Assembly: GCF_032681285.1 (NCBI RefSeq)
Contig: NZ_CP136336.1
Coordinates: forward strand, 1,537,001-1,601,000
DNA length: 64,000 nucleotides
Direction of reading: 5' to 3'
From: Piscinibacter gummiphilus
Lineage (GTDB): Bacteria; Pseudomonadota; Gammaproteobacteria; Burkholderiales; Burkholderiaceae_C
Shown here piece by piece: positions 17,949 to 26,900 of the stretch. Position 1 is the first letter of the stretch. Every line of letters begins with the position of its first letter. Both the position numbers and the translations under genes were made by a program. The notes under the pieces are model-generated. The model made no database searches. It had not been told where the DNA came from and saw only the letters and a list, made by a program, of their open reading frames with translations.

Positions 17949-17982
17949 CCTTCTTTTCTTTGCTTGCCCAAAGAAAAGAAGG
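17949..17982 (+). terminator. hairpin in left arm, 3' of HDOD gene
   Basis: A perfect 14-bp stem, CCTTCTTTTCTTTG with its complement, closes a 6-base loop (CTTGCC). It lies 46 bp after the HDOD stop. The long stem could end transcription from the flagellar/HDOD run, although no T-run follows it. Confidence 0.5.
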
Positions 17983-18487
17983 CAAAAGAAAGGGCACCCC
18001 GTTCGCTCGGTCCGCCTAGGGCGGACTGCTCTGCGCTGCTCGGTCTTGGGGTGTCGGGCAGAACTCGCTACGCGCTCTGCGAGCGCTGCGCTCAGACAGC
18101 TGCCCGAAGTCAGATGACGAAGCGTGCTTCGCACGCCACCCCAAGCCCTGCGCTGCTCGACGGCTTTCAAGGGCCCCGGGATACCCTCGCCAGCTTCGCT
18201 GGCCTCGTACTCTCGGCTCGCTTCGCCTCGTGCTTGAGGGTGGGGCGCAAGGCGCTCCCACCTTGGAGGCGATGCGAAGCGAGCCGTAGGGCTACCCGTG
18301 GGTGGTGTCGAGGAGCGCAGGGCTTGAGGGGGCGCGCGTCAGCGCGCTTCGTCATCTGACTTCGGGCAGCTGTTTGAGCGCAGCGGCCACCGGCCGCGTA
18401 GCGAGTTCTGCCCGACCCCTCAAGACCGAGCACCGCAGAGCAGTCCGGCCTTCGGCCGGACCGCCACCGTCGGGTCGCCTTTCTTTG

Positions 18488-18519
18488 CCTACTTTCTTTG
18501 GCGAAGCAAAGAAAGTAGG
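18488..18519 (-). terminator. matching hairpin in right arm
   Basis: A perfect 13-bp stem, CCTACTTTCTTTG with its complement, closes a 6-base loop (GCGAAG). It is the counterpart of the hairpin at 17949-17982 in the inverted arm. It sits 60 bp before the PAS kinase start, so any transcript reading in from upstream must cross it. Confidence 0.45.
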
Positions 18520-18578
18520 TCGGCCGCCGGGCCGAGACCCGGCATGCCGCCACGCAGTGCATGCGTAAACTGCATCGC

Positions 18579-21500
18579 ATGTTCGACCCCAAGGCCCTGC
18601 GTCACTTCCTGGATTCCCTGCCCGACGCAGTCCTCGTCGTCGACCGAAGCGCCCGCATCTACCACGCCAACGCCGCCGCGCAGCGTTGGCTCCACATCAA
18701 CGCCGGCAGCCCCCTCCAATCCACCCAGGCGCACCTGGGCGCAGCACTCGTCCAGTCGACGCTGCAGGTCTTGAGCAAAGGCGTGCCGCGGCTCCACGCT
18801 TCAGCCCCGGCTTTCCCCGACCACGTCACCCTGGCCGACGGCACCCGCTGCGCCGTGTCGCTCACGCCGCTCGAAAGCGAACGCTGGGCGCTGCGGATCG
18901 CACGCGAAACGCCTGCTCGGGCCGATGACGACACACAGCACGCATCGATGCCGCTGGAGCTGATGCAACTCTTCTGGGAGTCGCCATTCCCGGCCGCCGT
19001 GCAAGACGAGAACTTCCGCCTGCTGCAGGTGAACCAGGCCTATGCCGACTTCCTCGGCTACACCCCCGAGCAGCTCGTCGGCCGCGACCCGGTCGACCTG
19101 CAGCCGCAGGAAGACCGCGAGCTCAACCTCGCCTACCGCGCGCAGGCCGACTTCTTCTCCGAACCCGGCAAGCCCGCGCAACTCGTGGAGCGCCGGCTCC
19201 TGCACGCCGACGGGCGCGAGCGCTGGTGCCGCGCCACCTGGCGCCGCTGGGTCGATGAAGCGGGGCGCACACGCTACCTCTCGATCCTCCAGGACAACAC
19301 CGCCGAACACGTGGCGCGCGAGCGGGCCGACCGGACGAGCCGCGAGCTTGATGACTGGTTCGACCTGAGCCCGGTGGGCATGGTGCTCTTCGACGAGCAA
19401 GGGCTGCTGGTGCGCACGAACCCCGCCTTCGAAGCGCTGGCCGTGCAGGTGCCGGTGCTGATGTCGGAGGCCGAGCCGGCGGTGCAGCAACTGCTGTGCT
19501 GGGTGGGCGGGCAGCCGCTCGCGTCGCTGCAGCCGGGTGCGAGCCCCGTCGAGTCGCAGGCCGTCCTCGCGCAGCCTGACGGCAGCGTGCGAACCCTGCG
19601 CTCCGCCGTGCGCTGCTATCGCACGGCGAGCGGCCAGCTGCGCTTCATGGCGGTGGTGGAAGACCGCAGCGCCGAAGAGGAACGCGACCTCGCGCAGATG
19701 CAGATCGGGGCGCTGATGGACACGGCCGGCGTCGGCCTCGCCACCTTTCAGGAGTCGGGCGGCTGGGTGCAGCACGGCAGCGCCCTGGCGCCATCGGGCG
19801 GTGGCGATTCGGCGGCGGCTGCGTTGCAGTCGATCCGCCGCGAGGTGGTACTGCCCGAGTCGCTGCCCGAATACGAGCGGCTGCAGCACGCGCTGCGTCA
19901 CGGCGAGCGCACCGAGGTGCGTTATGCGATCCGCCACCCCGAGCTCGGGTTGCGCTGGCTGCAGACGCGGGTGGAGCCGGCGACGCTCGCCTCGGGCAAG
20001 CGCACCACCTCGGTCGTGACGCTCGACGTCACCGAGCAGCACCAGTCGCACCAGCGCAGCGACACGCTGCTGCGCGAGATGACCACCATCCTCGAGAACA
20101 CCACGGCCGGCATGGCCTACCTGCGCAGCGGCGTGCTGGTGCGTTGCAACAGCCGCTTCGAGGCGCTGCTCGGCGTGCGCGCGGGGCAGGTGGTGGGCTT
20201 CGGGCTGACCGAGCTCTTCGCGAGCCAGCCCGATGCGCCGCGGCTCGTGCACGAGATCGAGGCGGCACTGGCCGCCGACAGCGTGTACGAGGCCGAACTC
20301 TCGTTCCAACTGCATGGACAACCCACGCAGTGGTGCGCGTTGACCGTGCGCCGCGCGGGCCCCGCGGGCGATGCGTCGGAGGCGATCGCGGTGCTGTCCG
20401 ACATCACCCGTCTCAAGGCGCAGCAGATCGAGCTGGAGGCGCTGGCGCGCGACCGCGAGCTGATGTTCAGCCTGTCGGAGGTGGGCATCGCATTCATTCG
20501 CGATGACCGGGTGCAGCGCGCCAACCAGGCGATGTGCCAGCTCATGGGGCTCGATGCGAGCACGATGAACGGCCTGCCGACCTCGGCGCTGTATCCCAAC
20601 GAAGAAGAGTTCCTGCGCCTGCGCGCCATCACCCGCGCATCGATGGCCAAGACCGGCCGGTGGAAGGGCGAGCGCCAGCTGCGGCGGCATGACGGCAGCC
20701 TGGTGTGGGTGCAGGTCAGCACCCGCCAGATCAACGACGACAACCCTGACGAGGGCCTGATCGCGTCGTATGTCAACGTCGACGACCGGCACCGCGCGCA
20801 GCAGGCGGTGGCGCTGCAGGCCGAGCGCACGCGCGCCATCCTCGACTCCGTGCTGGTGGGCATCGTCACCGTGGGGCCGGGCGGCATCGAGTGGATGAAC
20901 CGCTCGGCGCGCCGCATGTTTGGTGGCGATCTGGCGGATTTCATCGGGCAGCCGATGAGCACCGTGGCGATGCCGGGCGACGAGCACCCGTTCCGCCAGA
21001 CGCAGTACCTGCACGAGCTGGTGGAAGGCCAGGCCGAGACCTTCGAATGCAAGGTCAAGGCGCGCGACGGCCGCGAGTTCTGGGTGGTGGGCAACGCAGT
21101 GGTGACGGGCCGCGAGTCGACCGGCCGGCAGCTCACCTACGCGCTGCTCGACATCGAGCGGCGCCGACAGGCCGAGGCGCGCACGGCCGAAGTGCAGGCC
21201 TCGCTGCAGCGGGTGATCGAAGCGGCACCCTTGGCCATCTCGCTCTTCGACGCGCAGACGCTGCGCATCGTGCAGGTCAACCAGACCGCGGCGCAGAGCA
21301 TCGGCCTCGCGCCCGACCAGCTGATCGGCCGCACGCCGGAAGAGCTCTTCGAGCCCACGCTGGCCGAGCGCTACCGCGCCGACATGACGCTCGCGTTGTC
21401 CACACGCGCGCTCACGCAGCGCGAGTACCGCATCGAGACCGATGGCGAAGCGCGCCTGTGGGATGCCCGCTACCTGCCGATGGCCTCGGCCGATGCGTCG

Positions 21501-22199
21501 ACAGACCAGTTGCTGCTCGTGGCCACCGACGTGACCGAGCAGCGTGCCGCGCAGGAAGCGAGGCTCGAGGCCGCCATCGCGCAGCGCGAGATGCTGGTGA
21601 AGGAAGTGCACCACCGCATCAAGAACAACCTGCAGGGCGTGGCTGGCCTCTTGCAGCAGATCGGCGCGCGCAAGCCCGAGATGGCCCCGGCCATCAGCGA
21701 GGTCGTGGGCCAGGTGCAGGCTATCGCGCAGGTCTACGGCCTGCAGGTGGGGGCGACCGGGCCGCTGCGGGTGAAGAGCGTGCTGGAGGCGATCACGGGC
21801 TCGGTGCAGCGCACCTTCGGCCGCACGATCCGCCTCACGGTGGACGGCCCGGCCCATCTGTGGGCGTTGCCCGAGGCCGAGAGCATCCCGATCGCGCTCA
21901 CGATCAACGAGCTGCTGACCAACGCGGTGAAGCACAGCATGGCGATCGACGACCCCTCGGCCGTGCACTGCAGCCTGGTCTGCAGCGAGGCCCGGGTGCA
22001 GATCGGCATTGCGAACCGCGGGCAGTTGCCCGCGGGCTTCAACCTCGCGCGCTTTCCGGGCGGCGTGTCGGGCCTCGGCCTCGTGCGTGCGCTGCTGCCG
22101 CGGCGCAGTGCCACGCTCACGGTGGAGCAGCAAGGCGATGATGTGCTCGCGACCATCGTGCTCGTGCCGCCCGGCGTGACGCGCATCGAGCCGGCCTGA
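18579..22199 (+). CDS. multi-PAS histidine kinase, HisKA_2 (PdtaS) type
   Basis: About 1206 residues with no membrane segment and about eight consecutive PAS-like units, recognised by repeated DAVLVVD/GMVLFDEQG/GIVTVGPGG strands and their FLGYTPEQLVGRDP-type helices. A HisKA_2 box (KEVHHRIKNNLQGVAGLLQQ) has phospho-acceptor His1011 or 1012. A HATPase with N box (LTINELLTNAVKHS) ends in GVSGLGLVRAL. HisKA_2 kinases typically pair with ANTAR-domain regulators, and one follows at 22295. The start may be 18561 or 18579; both lie just past the inverted repeat. The PAS array suggests integration of several cytoplasmic redox or small-molecule cues, but ligands cannot be assigned. Confidence 0.9.
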   Translation: MFDPKALRHFLDSLPDAVLVVDRSARIYHANAAAQRWLHINAGSPLQSTQAHLGAALVQSTLQVLSKGVPRLHASAPAFPDHVTLADGTRCAVSLTPLESERWALRIARETPARADDDTQHASMPLELMQLFWESPFPAAVQDENFRLLQVNQAYADFLGYTPEQLVGRDPVDLQPQEDRELNLAYRAQADFFSEPGKPAQLVERRLLHADGRERWCRATWRRWVDEAGRTRYLSILQDNTAEHVARERADRTSRELDDWFDLSPVGMVLFDEQGLLVRTNPAFEALAVQVPVLMSEAEPAVQQLLCWVGGQPLASLQPGASPVESQAVLAQPDGSVRTLRSAVRCYRTASGQLRFMAVVEDRSAEEERDLAQMQIGALMDTAGVGLATFQESGGWVQHGSALAPSGGGDSAAAALQSIRREVVLPESLPEYERLQHALRHGERTEVRYAIRHPELGLRWLQTRVEPATLASGKRTTSVVTLDVTEQHQSHQRSDTLLREMTTILENTTAGMAYLRSGVLVRCNSRFEALLGVRAGQVVGFGLTELFASQPDAPRLVHEIEAALAADSVYEAELSFQLHGQPTQWCALTVRRAGPAGDASEAIAVLSDITRLKAQQIELEALARDRELMFSLSEVGIAFIRDDRVQRANQAMCQLMGLDASTMNGLPTSALYPNEEEFLRLRAITRASMAKTGRWKGERQLRRHDGSLVWVQVSTRQINDDNPDEGLIASYVNVDDRHRAQQAVALQAERTRAILDSVLVGIVTVGPGGIEWMNRSARRMFGGDLADFIGQPMSTVAMPGDEHPFRQTQYLHELVEGQAETFECKVKARDGREFWVVGNAVVTGRESTGRQLTYALLDIERRRQAEARTAEVQASLQRVIEAAPLAISLFDAQTLRIVQVNQTAAQSIGLAPDQLIGRTPEELFEPTLAERYRADMTLALSTRALTQREYRIETDGEARLWDARYLPMASADASTDQLLLVATDVTEQRAAQEARLEAAIAQREMLVKEVHHRIKNNLQGVAGLLQQIGARKPEMAPAISEVVGQVQAIAQVYGLQVGATGPLRVKSVLEAITGSVQRTFGRTIRLTVDGPAHLWALPEAESIPIALTINELLTNAVKHSMAIDDPSAVHCSLVCSEARVQIGIANRGQLPAGFNLARFPGGVSGLGLVRALLPRRSATLTVEQQGDDVLATIVLVPPGVTRIEPA

Positions 22200-22294
22200 G
22201 CCTGCGCCCGGGTGCCGGCTTCAGCTGCTTACACCGTGTGCCCCGCGGCGCAGGGCTTTCAGCCACAATTCACGCCAGTCGTGTGGGGCTTGGC

Positions 22295-22894
22295 GTGACG
22301 GCAAAAAAAGGAAAAATTCTCGTGGTCGACGACGACCGGCTCGTGCTGGCGACGCTCACCCACGGCCTCGCAGAAGCCGGCTACGAGATCATCGACGCCG
22401 ACAACGGCGACGACGCCATCCTCCTCGCACGCGAGCACCGGCCCGATCTCGCGCTGCTCGACATCCGCATGGAAGGCAAGAGCGGCTTCGACGTGGCCGC
22501 CTACCTGCGCGAGTACTGCCAGATCCCGTTCATGTTCCTCTCGGCCTTCTCCGACGAGCAGACGGTCGCGCAGGTGAAGGCACTCGGTGCGGTGGCCTAC
22601 CTCGTGAAGCCGCTCGACATCCACCAGATCGTGCCGGCCGTCGAAGCGGCGTTCCACCAGCTGGCCAAGCGCTCGCCCGAAGGCGGCGCGGGGCACAAGC
22701 CGAATGCGGATGAAGCCTTGTCGCAGCCCATCGCCATGGCGGTGGGCGTGCTGATGCACCGCTATTCGCTCTCGCGCAGCGCGGCGCTCGAGCGTTTGCA
22801 AAAGCTCGCCGCGAGCGAGTCGCGGCCGCTGCAGGTGCAGGCCGAGCGTCTGCTCGATGCGGTCGAGTTGCTTTCCAAGCCTGCGGAAGGCTGA
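22295..22894 (+). CDS. ANTAR-domain response regulator (PdtaR/NasT type)
   Basis: This 199-residue protein has a receiver domain (1-120: ILVVDDDRLVL, phospho-acceptor Asp56 in LALLDIRMEG, and Lys in YLVKPLDIHQ). A C-terminal ANTAR domain (about 140-195: PIAMAVGVLMHRYSLSRSAA...LERLQKLAAS) follows. ANTAR domains bind paired RNA hairpins and prevent transcription termination. It is the evident partner of the HisKA_2 kinase 95 bp upstream. GTG 22295 follows a GGGG element; the frame extends 57 bp further to another GTG with no better site. The target RNA is not identified; no classic dual-hexaloop leader was noticed nearby. Confidence 0.9.
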   Translation: MTAKKGKILVVDDDRLVLATLTHGLAEAGYEIIDADNGDDAILLAREHRPDLALLDIRMEGKSGFDVAAYLREYCQIPFMFLSAFSDEQTVAQVKALGAVAYLVKPLDIHQIVPAVEAAFHQLAKRSPEGGAGHKPNADEALSQPIAMAVGVLMHRYSLSRSAALERLQKLAASESRPLQVQAERLLDAVELLSKPAEG

Positions 22895-22974
22895 GCCGCA
22901 ACGACCGCGCGAAAGCGAAGCGCTTCGCAAATCTAGCAACGCCCGCGGATCCGGCTGTGCCGGTCCGCTGGGTG

Positions 22975-23010
22975 GCGCCCCTTGGGGGCAGGAGCGAAGC
23001 GACTGGGGGG
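22975..23010 (-). repeat. short dispersed GC-hairpin repeat, copy 1
   Basis: The sequence GCGCCCCTTGGGGGCAGGAGCGAAGCGACTGGGGGGCT (quoted in effect at 22975-23012) recurs at 57241-57280 with small differences. The core is a CCCC/GGGG hairpin followed by GGAGCGAAGCGAC. Both copies sit at the 3' end of a minus-strand gene, in the same orientation, which suggests a terminator-like extragenic element. Confidence 0.6.
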
Positions 23011-24159
23011 CTAACCCCCAATCCAGAACACGAAGCGCGCGCCGCGGTCGACTTCACCTTCGGCCCAGATGTCGCCGCCATGCCGGCGCATGATGCGCCG
23101 CACCGAGGCCAACCCGACGCCGGTGCCCTGGAAATCCGTCGCGCTGTGCAGGCGCTGGAACACACCGAAGAGCCGGTCCGCGAAGCGCATGTCGAAGCCC
23201 GCGCCGTTGTCGCGCACCGCAAACGCCGGCCGGCCTTCGTGCTCGGTGCGCTCGACCCAGATGCGCGGCTCGCGGCACTTGGCGGTGTATTTCCACGCAT
23301 TGCCGAGCAGGTTCTCGAGCGCCACGCGCAGCAGCGTGGCGTCGCCCTGCACCTGCAGGCCGGGCTCGACCATCACCACCACCTGCCGCTCGGGCGACTG
23401 GCGGCGCAGGTCGTCGACGATGTAGCCGATGAGCTGCGACAGGTTGACCGGCTGGCGCGTGAGCGGGCGTGTCGACAGCTGCGACAGCGCCAGCAGCGCG
23501 TCGATCATGCTGTTCATGCGCGCCGCGGCGCCGAGCACGCGGTCGAGGTGGTCGTTGCCGATGCGGTCGAGCAGGCGGCCGTAGTCTTCCTTCAGGATCT
23601 TGGTGAAACCCTCGACCACGCGAATCGGCGCGCGCAGGTCGTGAGAGACGGTGTAGCTGAAGGATTCCTGGTCTTGCAGGTCTTGCGCGCTCGGGGTGGC
23701 GGGGGGCGCGGTGGCGTCTGCGGGCAGGCTCGCGGTGCCCACATGGCCGGCGTACTGGCCCTCGGCATCGAGCATCGGCACGCCGCGCAGCACCAGGCCG
23801 GCGTGGCTGGCGAGCGAGGCCGTCACGCCCTCGAAGGCAGCGTGCGACATCAGGCGCGGGCGCAGGCTGCCGTCGTTCGACTGGAACACGTCCCACAGCA
23901 GCGGGCGGTCGTCGAGGGAAGGCCAGTTGGCCGGCTTGGCCGAGGCCGGCGGGCGCAGTTGCGTCACGCGGTGTTGTGGGTCGGTGCGCCACTGCCAGAG
24001 GTCGAGCGACTGCACCAGTGCGTGCTCGCGTGCACGGGCGGCCTGCAACTCACGCTCGAGGGCCCGTTGCCGTTGCTGCGCCTTGACCGACCAACCCACG
24101 GCCGCCGCGGCAGCCACCAGGGCGAGCAAGGCCAACACGGCGAGCAGCACGGAGGTCAT
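23011..24159 (-). CDS. membrane-anchored sensor histidine kinase
   Basis: This 382-residue protein has one N-terminal membrane helix (SVLLAVLALLALVAAAAAVG), a coiled coil (about 28-50) and a PAS-like region (50-140). The HisKA box is SYTVSHDLRAPIRVVEGFTK with His173, and the HATPase has LENLLGNAWKYTAK, DNGAGFDMRFADRLFG and GTGVGLASVRRI. The SHDLRAPLR type of HisKA is that of phytochrome-like/Bae-type kinases. No regulator gene adjoins it, so it is an orphan; the divergent hybrid kinase at 24296 shares its 136-bp promoter gap. ATG 24159 precedes the membrane helix; the open frame extends upstream without coding character. Confidence 0.88.
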   Translation of the reverse strand: MTSVLLAVLALLALVAAAAAVGWSVKAQQRQRALERELQAARAREHALVQSLDLWQWRTDPQHRVTQLRPPASAKPANWPSLDDRPLLWDVFQSNDGSLRPRLMSHAAFEGVTASLASHAGLVLRGVPMLDAEGQYAGHVGTASLPADATAPPATPSAQDLQDQESFSYTVSHDLRAPIRVVEGFTKILKEDYGRLLDRIGNDHLDRVLGAAARMNSMIDALLALSQLSTRPLTRQPVNLSQLIGYIVDDLRRQSPERQVVVMVEPGLQVQGDATLLRVALENLLGNAWKYTAKCREPRIWVERTEHEGRPAFAVRDNGAGFDMRFADRLFGVFQRLHSATDFQGTGVGLASVRRIMRRHGGDIWAEGEVDRGARFVFWIGG

Positions 24160-24295
24160 CGCAAAGATTGTAAGGACTGACCTAGCGGCCGGGCTCGGTG
24201 TGAACACGAGTCCGTCGTGCGGTTCAAGTCGACTCACGCCTTGCCGAAAACACGTCAATCCCTGAAAAGGCCTTGAAGTCTCCGTTCCCCGACCC

Positions 24296-26896
24296 ATGCC
24301 CCCGCTGAATGCTCGTTGGTTGCTGCTGGGCCTGGCCGCGTTTGCCGCCGCGGTCTCGCTCGCCGAAGCGGCGGAGCTTGCGCGCTGGTTCGCGCTGTTT
24401 TCGGTGGCGTCGCTGGGCGCGGCCATGCTGTTGCCGCGGGTGCCGGTGGGCTCGGCCGAGGGGTTCGCCGATTCGGTGGTGCGCGACAGCAGCTTTGCGC
24501 CGACGACCACGCTGCCCGACATCGAGCCCGGCCGTGACTACTTCCACACTTTGGTGGAAAACATGCCGGCGAGCCTCTACGTCTTCAGCGTCGACGCCGA
24601 CCGCCGGGTGCTGAACATCAACACCCACGCCGAGCGCGAGTTCGACGTGCGCCGCAGCGACGTGGTGGGCAAGACGCTCAAGGAAGCGCTCGGCCGCCGC
24701 GTGGCGGCGCTCGCCGAGCCGGCGATGGCCGAGGCGCTCGCACGCCAGGGCGCCGTCGAGCATTCCTTCGTGTTGACCGACAAGCAGCACGGCGGCCGGC
24801 GGGTGGTCGGGGCGCGCTACTTCGCGCTGCGCGATGCGCAGGGCCAGCCCACGCTGCTCATCGCCCTCGCACGCGACGTGACGCAGGCCCGCGAGGCCGA
24901 AACCGAGTTGCAGCGCGCGCGTGATGCCGCGGAGCACGCGAGTCAGGCCAAGAGCCAGTTCCTGGCCAGCATGAGCCACGAGATCCGCACGCCGATGAAC
25001 GGCATCCTGGGCATGACCGAGCTGCTGCTGGGCACGAAGCTCTCGGACAAGCAGCGCCGCTTCGTGCAGTCGGTGTACCGCTCGGGCGAGTCGCTGCTGG
25101 AGATCATCAACGACATCCTCGACTTCTCGAAGATCGAGGCCGGCAAGCTGGAACTGGCCGAGATCGACTTTTCGCTGCGCGGCGTGGTCGAGGACACGCT
25201 GGAGCTCCTGGCCCCGCGTGCCCACGAGAAAGGCCTGGAGCTGAGCTTCCGCGAGGAACCCGGCCTGCCGCAGGTGGTGCGCGGCGACCCGCTGCGGCTG
25301 CGCCAGATCCTCACCAACCTGGTGGCCAATGCCATCAAGTTCACCGAGCACGGCGAGGTGGTCGTCACGCTGGCGGTCGCACCGGGCCAGCCTGCGGGGC
25401 GCCTCGTCTTCGGCGTGCACGACACCGGCATCGGCATCGAGGCCGAGGCCATTCCCAAGCTCTTCAACTCCTTCACGCAGGGCAGCGTGGGCATGGCCCG
25501 CCGCTATGGCGGCACGGGCCTGGGCCTGTCGATCTCGCGCCAGCTGGTCGAGCTGATGGGTGGCCAGATCGAAGTGCGCAGCCAGCCGGGGCTGGGCTCG
25601 CATTTCACCTTCGTGCTGCCGCTGCCCGAGGTGCAGGCCGACCCGGCCACGCTGGGGCAAGACCTGCTCACGATGCCGCGCCTGCGCATCCTGGTGGTCG
25701 AAGACAACGAGACCAACCGCATCGTGCTCGACAACATGCTCACCGCCTGGGGCATGGAAGTGGTGCTGGCCGGAGACGGCCGCCACGGGCTCGACATCCT
25801 GCAGGGCAAGACCGGCATCGACCCGAATTTCGACCTGGCGCTCGTGGACATGCAGATGCCCCGGCTCGACGGCATGGGCATGGCGCTGGCGCTGCAGGCC
25901 TCGGGGCTCCACCCGCACATGAAGATGGTCATGCTCTCGTCGGTGTCTACCCCGGACGATGTGCGGGCCGCGCATCAGGCGGGTTTTCACCGATTCGTGC
26001 CCAAGCCCGTGCGTAAAGCCGAACTCCGCCAGGCCATTCTGGGGATTTCTGCCACGATTTCAGACGCCGACCGATTGACGCCGCGTCTTTCCGCACACAT
26101 CCTTGTGGTGGAAGACAACGTGGTGAACCAGGAAGTGATCGGGCAGATGCTGCGGTCACTCGGGTGCCGGGTGCACTTGAGCTCCGGCGCCTTGGCCGGG
26201 CTGCGCGCAATGTGCGAAAAGCAGTTCGACCTGGTGCTGATGGACATCCAGATGCCGGGCATGGACGGCGTGGAGGCGCTCAACTGGTTTCGGCGCGGGA
26301 CGGCCGGGCGATTCAATTTCCTCACATCAGCGGATACTCCGATCATTGCAGTCACGGCCAATGCCCTGGGTGGCGACGAAGAACGCTTCCTCGGGCTAGG
26401 CTTCGATGACTACCTGTCCAAACCCTTTCGCCAGAGCCAACTGCTTGCCATGCTGACTCGACACCTGCGCCCCGCGGCACCTGCTGGATCCAGCGACGGT
26501 GGCATGCCTGCTCCGTCAGCCTCAACCAGTGCGGCGGCGAGCGAGGGCGGCGTGCTTGACGCCGGAGCCCTGGAGCGCCTGCGCGAACTCGACCCGAGCG
26601 GTGAAAACCACCTGATGGAGCGGGTGGTCAGCGCCTTCGAAAGCTCGGTCGGCCGCCTGATGCCGCAGCTCGAAGACGCGCTCAATGGCAACGAGCTCGG
26701 GGGTATTCGGCACGTGGCCCACACGCTAAAGTCGTCTTCCGCCAGCATCGGAGCGATGAAGCTTTCCAGAATGTGCTCGGACCTCGAAACCAGGGCCCGC
26801 AACGAACAATCCGACGGCATGGCCGAACGCATCGCGCAGCTGCAGGCGGAGGTCGAGATCGTCCGCGTGGCGCTGAAAAGCGTGCTGGGTGCCTGA
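24296..26896 (+). CDS. BarA-like hybrid kinase (PAS-HisKA-HATPase-REC-REC-HPt)
   Basis: The 866-residue product has two short membrane helices (6-50), then a PAS domain (80-195), HisKA with His228 (SMSHEIRTPMNGILGMTELL) and HATPase (to about 440). Two receiver domains follow (460-585, acidic VVEDNE and VDMQMP; 600-720, VVEDNV and LMDIQMP), and a C-terminal HPt domain has His809 in RHVAHTLKSSSASIGA. It should run a full intramolecular phosphorelay and pass phosphate to a separate regulator. The next gene begins 4 bp after its stop and carries a receiver domain, making it the natural candidate output. Confidence 0.93.
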   Translation: MPPLNARWLLLGLAAFAAAVSLAEAAELARWFALFSVASLGAAMLLPRVPVGSAEGFADSVVRDSSFAPTTTLPDIEPGRDYFHTLVENMPASLYVFSVDADRRVLNINTHAEREFDVRRSDVVGKTLKEALGRRVAALAEPAMAEALARQGAVEHSFVLTDKQHGGRRVVGARYFALRDAQGQPTLLIALARDVTQAREAETELQRARDAAEHASQAKSQFLASMSHEIRTPMNGILGMTELLLGTKLSDKQRRFVQSVYRSGESLLEIINDILDFSKIEAGKLELAEIDFSLRGVVEDTLELLAPRAHEKGLELSFREEPGLPQVVRGDPLRLRQILTNLVANAIKFTEHGEVVVTLAVAPGQPAGRLVFGVHDTGIGIEAEAIPKLFNSFTQGSVGMARRYGGTGLGLSISRQLVELMGGQIEVRSQPGLGSHFTFVLPLPEVQADPATLGQDLLTMPRLRILVVEDNETNRIVLDNMLTAWGMEVVLAGDGRHGLDILQGKTGIDPNFDLALVDMQMPRLDGMGMALALQASGLHPHMKMVMLSSVSTPDDVRAAHQAGFHRFVPKPVRKAELRQAILGISATISDADRLTPRLSAHILVVEDNVVNQEVIGQMLRSLGCRVHLSSGALAGLRAMCEKQFDLVLMDIQMPGMDGVEALNWFRRGTAGRFNFLTSADTPIIAVTANALGGDEERFLGLGFDDYLSKPFRQSQLLAMLTRHLRPAAPAGSSDGGMPAPSASTSAAASEGGVLDAGALERLRELDPSGENHLMERVVSAFESSVGRLMPQLEDALNGNELGGIRHVAHTLKSSSASIGAMKLSRMCSDLETRARNEQSDGMAERIAQLQAEVEIVRVALKSVLGA

Positions 26897-26900
26897 GCCC

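Larger units (their letters stand above)
17909..18558 (+). repeat. long imperfect inverted repeat, no gene
   Basis: Two arms of about 250 bp (17909-18163 and 18300-18558) are reverse complements over most of their length, with blocks of perfect identity such as CAGCTGCCCGAAGTCAGATG and GGGCAGAACTCGCTACGCG. The centre (18164-18299) is also rich in short palindromes. Each arm begins with its own AT-rich hairpin. Open frames on both strands here translate to near-identical low-complexity Arg/Ala/Ser sequence, which comes from the repeat and does not indicate genes. It fills the whole gap between the HDOD gene and the PAS kinase. I recall similar extragenic elements with TTTCTTTG hairpins scattered through Burkholderiales genomes. 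Confidence 0.85.

Noticed and set aside
17922..18592. Opposed ORFs (145 aa plus, 141 aa minus) inside the inverted repeat
   Set aside because: They translate to near-identical Arg/Ala/Ser-rich sequence because the arms are reverse complements. They lack ribosome sites and domain character, so they are repeat artefacts.
18801..22133. 1110-codon open frame antisense to the PAS kinase
   Set aside because: This is a shadow frame in high-GC DNA, His/Arg/Leu-rich with no domain; the sense strand has clear PAS and HisKA_2 motifs.
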